A model generated the notes under the pieces. The model saw only the letters and a list, made by a program, of their open reading frames with translations. It was not told where the DNA came from and did not search any database. DNA of 64,000 nt from Microbacterium lacticum (GTDB lineage Bacteria; Actinomycetota; Actinomycetes; Actinomycetales; Microbacteriaceae): assembly GCF_006716815.1 (NCBI RefSeq), contig NZ_VFPS01000001.1, forward strand, positions 1,102,066 through 1,166,065, read 5' to 3'. Position 1 is the first letter of the stretch. Every line of letters starts with the position of its first letter. Shown here piece by piece: positions 61,767 through 64,000 of the stretch. The position numbers and the translations under genes are program-made.

Positions 61767-63284
61767 GTGGGGTGGTTCGTGCGGAAGGTGCGCACCGCGT
61801 CGGGTGCGACGGCGGTGCAGATCGCGTCGAAGACCCGTGGTGTGCGGACGATCGTGGAGCACCTCGGCTCCGCGCACGACGATGAGCAGCTCGCGGTGCT
61901 GGTCGCGATCGCGCGGGAGCGGATCGCGGAGCTGGCCGGGCATGTCCCGTTCGATCTGGACGGGCTGGGCGCGACGCCGCCGGCCACGACCGCGCCGACG
62001 GTGACCGGGTCGAGGTCCAGGTTGTTGTGGGATGTCCTCGAGGACGCCTACGCCCGTCTCGGGTTCGACGCGGTCGGCAACGACACATTCAAGAAGCTGG
62101 TCCTGGCCCGCGTCGTCGAGCCGACCAGCAAGGCGGACACGCTGCGGGTGTGGGACGAGCTCGGTGTCCCGGGTGCGCCGTCGCTGTCGACCGTGTGGCG
62201 GACCCTCGCCCGCAGCGTTGAGCAGGACTGGCGGTCGAAGATCGCCGCCGCAGCCTACGCGCATGCGACCCGATCTGGCCCGCTCACCGTCGTGCTCTAC
62301 GACGTCACCACCCTCTACTTCGAGGCGGAGCGTGAAGACAAGCTCCGCAAGGTCGGGATGAGCAAAGAGCGCCGCGTCGACCCGCAGATCCTCGTCGGCC
62401 TCCTCGTGGACCAGGGCGGGTTCCCCCTCGAAGTCCACGAGTTCGCGGGCAACAGGGGCGAGACCCTCACCCTGCTGCCCGTCCTCGACCAGTTCCGCGA
62501 ACGTCACTCCGCGACCGAGGTCGTGGTCGTCGCGGACGCCGGCATGCTGTCCGCAGCGAACCTGAACCGGCTGGAGGACGCCGGGTTCGGTTTCATCGTC
62601 GGCTCCCGCACCTCCTCCGCGCCATACGATCTCGCCGAGCACTACGCGACCGTCGGGAACATCGTCACCGATGGGGAGACGGTCGAGACCACCCGAACCA
62701 TGGGTGCGGGTGTGAACGCGCGGGAGCGGCGAGTGGTGTGGCAGTACTCCCACAAGCGGAAGATCCGCGACAACATCACGTTGAACAAGCAGATCGAACG
62801 CGCCGAGCAGATCGCTGCCGGCACCCGCCCGGCGAAGAAGGACCGGTTCGTCACCCTCGGCACGGGGCCCGGCGTGAACTGGGCAAGAGTCGAGAAGGCC
62901 CGCGAATACATCGGCCTCAAGGGGTACGTCACCAACCTCAGCACCGCGACGGCTTCCGCTGCAGAGATCGTGGCGGCCTACCATGACCTGTTCCAGGTCG
63001 AGGCGACGTTCCGGATGGCAAAGACCGACCTGCGGGCGAGGCCGATGTTCGCGTCGACCGCGGACTCGATCCACGCGCACCTCACCGTCGTGTTCTGCGC
63101 TCTCGCGATCAGCCGGCACCTCTACAAGACCACCGGCGTGACGGTCCGCCGTATCGTCCGCGCGCTGCGCCCGCTGCGTGACGTCACGATCACCATCGAC
63201 GGACACGAACTCACCGCGACCACCCCGCCAACGGGGGAAGCCGCCGACATCATCGCCGCACTCCGGCCGGGCGTGGGGCACTAA
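61767..63284 (+). CDS. IS1634/IS4-like DDE transposase, copy B
   Basis: A 505-residue transposase, same length and motifs as copy A (LYDVTTLYFEAE, VVVADAGML, FQVEATFRMAKTDL), differing at about two residues. The reading frame is intact although IS481 copy C sits immediately upstream. The TAGACT -10 box at 61755-61760 survives in the duplicated target, but the original upstream promoter is now more than 1 kb away. Confidence 0.88.
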   Translation: MGWFVRKVRTASGATAVQIASKTRGVRTIVEHLGSAHDDEQLAVLVAIARERIAELAGHVPFDLDGLGATPPATTAPTVTGSRSRLLWDVLEDAYARLGFDAVGNDTFKKLVLARVVEPTSKADTLRVWDELGVPGAPSLSTVWRTLARSVEQDWRSKIAAAAYAHATRSGPLTVVLYDVTTLYFEAEREDKLRKVGMSKERRVDPQILVGLLVDQGGFPLEVHEFAGNRGETLTLLPVLDQFRERHSATEVVVVADAGMLSAANLNRLEDAGFGFIVGSRTSSAPYDLAEHYATVGNIVTDGETVETTRTMGAGVNARERRVVWQYSHKRKIRDNITLNKQIERAEQIAAGTRPAKKDRFVTLGTGPGVNWARVEKAREYIGLKGYVTNLSTATASAAEIVAAYHDLFQVEATFRMAKTDLRARPMFASTADSIHAHLTVVFCALAISRHLYKTTGVTVRRIVRALRPLRDVTITIDGHELTATTPPTGEAADIIAALRPGVGH

Positions 63285-63418
63285 TCTGACACGATCCAGG
63301 TCGAACTCGCCCGCCGGATCGCCCGCGGCCTTCACCAACTACGACAACTACCGACTCCGCATGCTCCTGATCGCCGGCGGACTTGACCCCCTCACCCCCA
63401 CCTAGAATGCGCAGAGCC

Positions 63419-63517
63419 GTCAAACCTAATGAGGTTGGTCGCATTCATTTCAGTTTCGACAAGGATGGTCGGCGACTCATTGTGAACCACGTGGCGCTCA
63501 AGCTATACGGGATCTAA
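63419..63517 (+). pseudogene. C-terminal remnant of a gene cut by the ISL3-family element
   Basis: About 32 codons (KPNEVGRIHFSFDKDGRRLI, then VNHVALKLYGI, stop TAA at 63515-63517) start directly at the IS end. The beta-rich C-terminal look and lower GC suggest an accessory gene. Too short to identify. The 3' part of the methyltransferase at 58.7-59.1 kb is not a match, since that gene runs the other way. Confidence 0.35.
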
Positions 63518-63565
63518 GTCTCCGCGAGCCTGCGCCGAGTTGGGCGCACTGCCGAGACACAGAGT

Positions 63566-64000
63566 CTAGGCAGCACGCTCCTGACCGTACGCGCTGTGGA
63601 ACACATCGCCTGCGACTGAAACGAGCGCATTGCAGAGGCGATTCCAATCGATCTCCTCAGACTCCACAGGAGCTAGCGCCGGCCGATAGTGCACGATTCG
63701 ATTACGCAGGTCATATACGGCTTTGCCGGCCGCCGACGCCAGATTCGTGTCTTTGTACAGCGGGACGTTCAGGCATTCGCAGACCTCTCGCAGGTCGTCA
63801 ACTTGAGCGAATGCGAGCACGACATTCAGGCTGGACGCTTCTAACGGACGCCAAGGACATCTCCTTCTCCAGGATCTCAGCGATCTTCCTGCCACTCGTG
63901 CTCGATCGAAAGACCTTGTTTGAGCTTCGTGGCTTTGTCGTGCGCGTAGGTAGCTTCGACGCACCGGTAGAGGCTCATGAAGAGGCTTCGCGGATCCAGA
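63566..64000 (-). pseudogene. Possible HEPN-like protein, frameshifted, runs off right edge
   Basis: On the minus strand coding can be followed from the right edge as SLFMSLYRCVEATYAHDKAT, then after a one-base shift near 63898 IAEILEKEMS, and after a second shift near 63858 to SLNVVLAFAQVDDLREVCEC, AVYDLRNRIVHYRPALAPVE and a stop at 63566. RNRIVH fits the R-N-x3-H motif of HEPN ribonuclease-like domains common in toxin and defence proteins; the fold is not otherwise proven. Low GC and frameshifts mark decayed accessory DNA, or assembly indels. Confidence 0.45.

Larger units (their letters stand above)
60582..63300 (+). mobile_element. IS1634/IS4-like insertion sequence, copy B, itself interrupted by IS481
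   Basis: Same ends as copy A (CCTGGATCGTGTCA and its complement). The 5-bp duplication TCGAA lies at 60577-60581 and 63301-63305 (6 bp if the terminal C counts as target). Its length of 2719 bp equals 1649 plus the 1064-bp IS481 plus a 6-bp duplication, which confirms the nesting. Confidence 0.92.
59327..63405 (+). pseudogene. ISL3-family transposase, frameshifted and split by the nested elements
   Basis: N-terminal zinc-finger part PVGCPECGVVAESAGRKVLV and RVRWRKRRWRCRQDGCG in one frame, then a one-base insertion near 59768 shifts coding to the frame of GVEVLGVDEHLWHHVSTKPV (first catalytic Asp), LDAFHVVKLGTAAVDDVRRR and SSNGGTEAVNGLIE. The IS1634-like element interrupts at 60582. The last segment (LARRIARG, then FTNYDNYRLRMLLIAGGLDP) follows at 63301 with another one-base shift. 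Three separate lesions; inactive. Confidence 0.8.
59209..63418 (+). mobile_element. ISL3-family insertion sequence containing two nested elements
   Basis: Ends GGCTCTGCGCATTCTGGGTG at 59209 and, on the other strand, GGCTCTGCGCATTCTAGGTG ending at 63418. Removing the nested IS1634-like element leaves about 1485 bp, a normal ISL3-family size. The 8-bp flanks (GACTTTAG-like at the left, GTCAAACC at the right) do not match, so the outer element has no visible target duplication. Confidence 0.88.

Noticed and set aside
60684..63338. Minus-strand 884-codon open frame in the nested elements
   Set aside because: It joins the antisense of the IS1634-like transposase to the IS481 transposase by chance. 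Only 61658-60684 is the gene.
1..64000. CRISPR arrays, tRNA and rRNA genes
   Set aside because: None was recognised on reading both strands. Repeated sequence in the window is explained by the IS copies.

Overview
The window reads as a high-GC actinobacterium. The Microbacteriaceae, and Microbacterium or a close relative, fit best. Reasons: strong GC3 in the real genes, the coproporphyrin-dependent heme pathway (HemQ with HemY and HemH), a GT39 protein mannosyltransferase divergent from rsmI, an Eis-like acetyltransferase, a WXG100-like protein, and many start codons 6-7 nt behind a TANNNT box, the usual actinobacterial leaderless arrangement. No rRNA, tRNA or CRISPR array was seen.

Layout. 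(1) 1-16.1 kb is an accessory region. A decayed conjugative-element module on the minus strand (VirD4/TraG-like coupling protein, a 185-residue protein, and a DNA methylase-helicase cut by an ISL3-family element) is followed by an IS1634-like element, an IS481-family element, a gene with a possible nuclease motif, two IS3-family elements, a pair of SagB/nitroreductase-like genes (one split by an IS3 element), two small ORFs and two IS256-family remnants. (2) 16.1-23 kb is a minus-strand housekeeping run: ABC-F ATPase, GrpB-family protein, Eis-like acetyltransferase, ispE, aldo/keto reductase, rsmA. (3) 23-26.2 kb is a collapsed polysaccharide locus: a GT2 synthase with an internal deletion, an HlyD-like fragment, and a GH81 glucanase lacking its N-terminus. 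(4) 26.2-36.1 kb holds all nine genes from glutamyl-tRNA to heme b. Eight (hemE-Y-Q-H-C-D-B-L) form one minus-strand operon in which every junction overlaps. hemA diverges from it and overlaps a LacI-type regulator. (5) 37.1-41 kb: MFS exporter, tatD, metG, with an IS481 copy 14 bp upstream of metG. (6) 42.1-49.2 kb: a maltodextrin import and hydrolysis operon with its LacI-type regulator and palindromic operators. (7) 49.2-58.2 kb: rsmI/pmt, a partly decayed WXG100-linked cluster, and hrpA. (8) 58.2-64 kb: a truncated zinc-type oxidoreductase joined to a truncated DNA methyltransferase, then a three-level nest (an ISL3-family element containing an IS1634-like element containing an IS481 element), then the remains of two genes.

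How it fits together. The core is ordinary metabolism: heme synthesis, maltodextrin use, translation factors. The edges have been reshaped by insertion sequences. The most informative pattern is the IS481 family. Its three copies duplicate 6 bp related to NCTAGN. Each borrows the transposase stop codon from that duplication. Two of the copies landed on the -10 box of a leaderless promoter, exactly 14 bp from the start codon.
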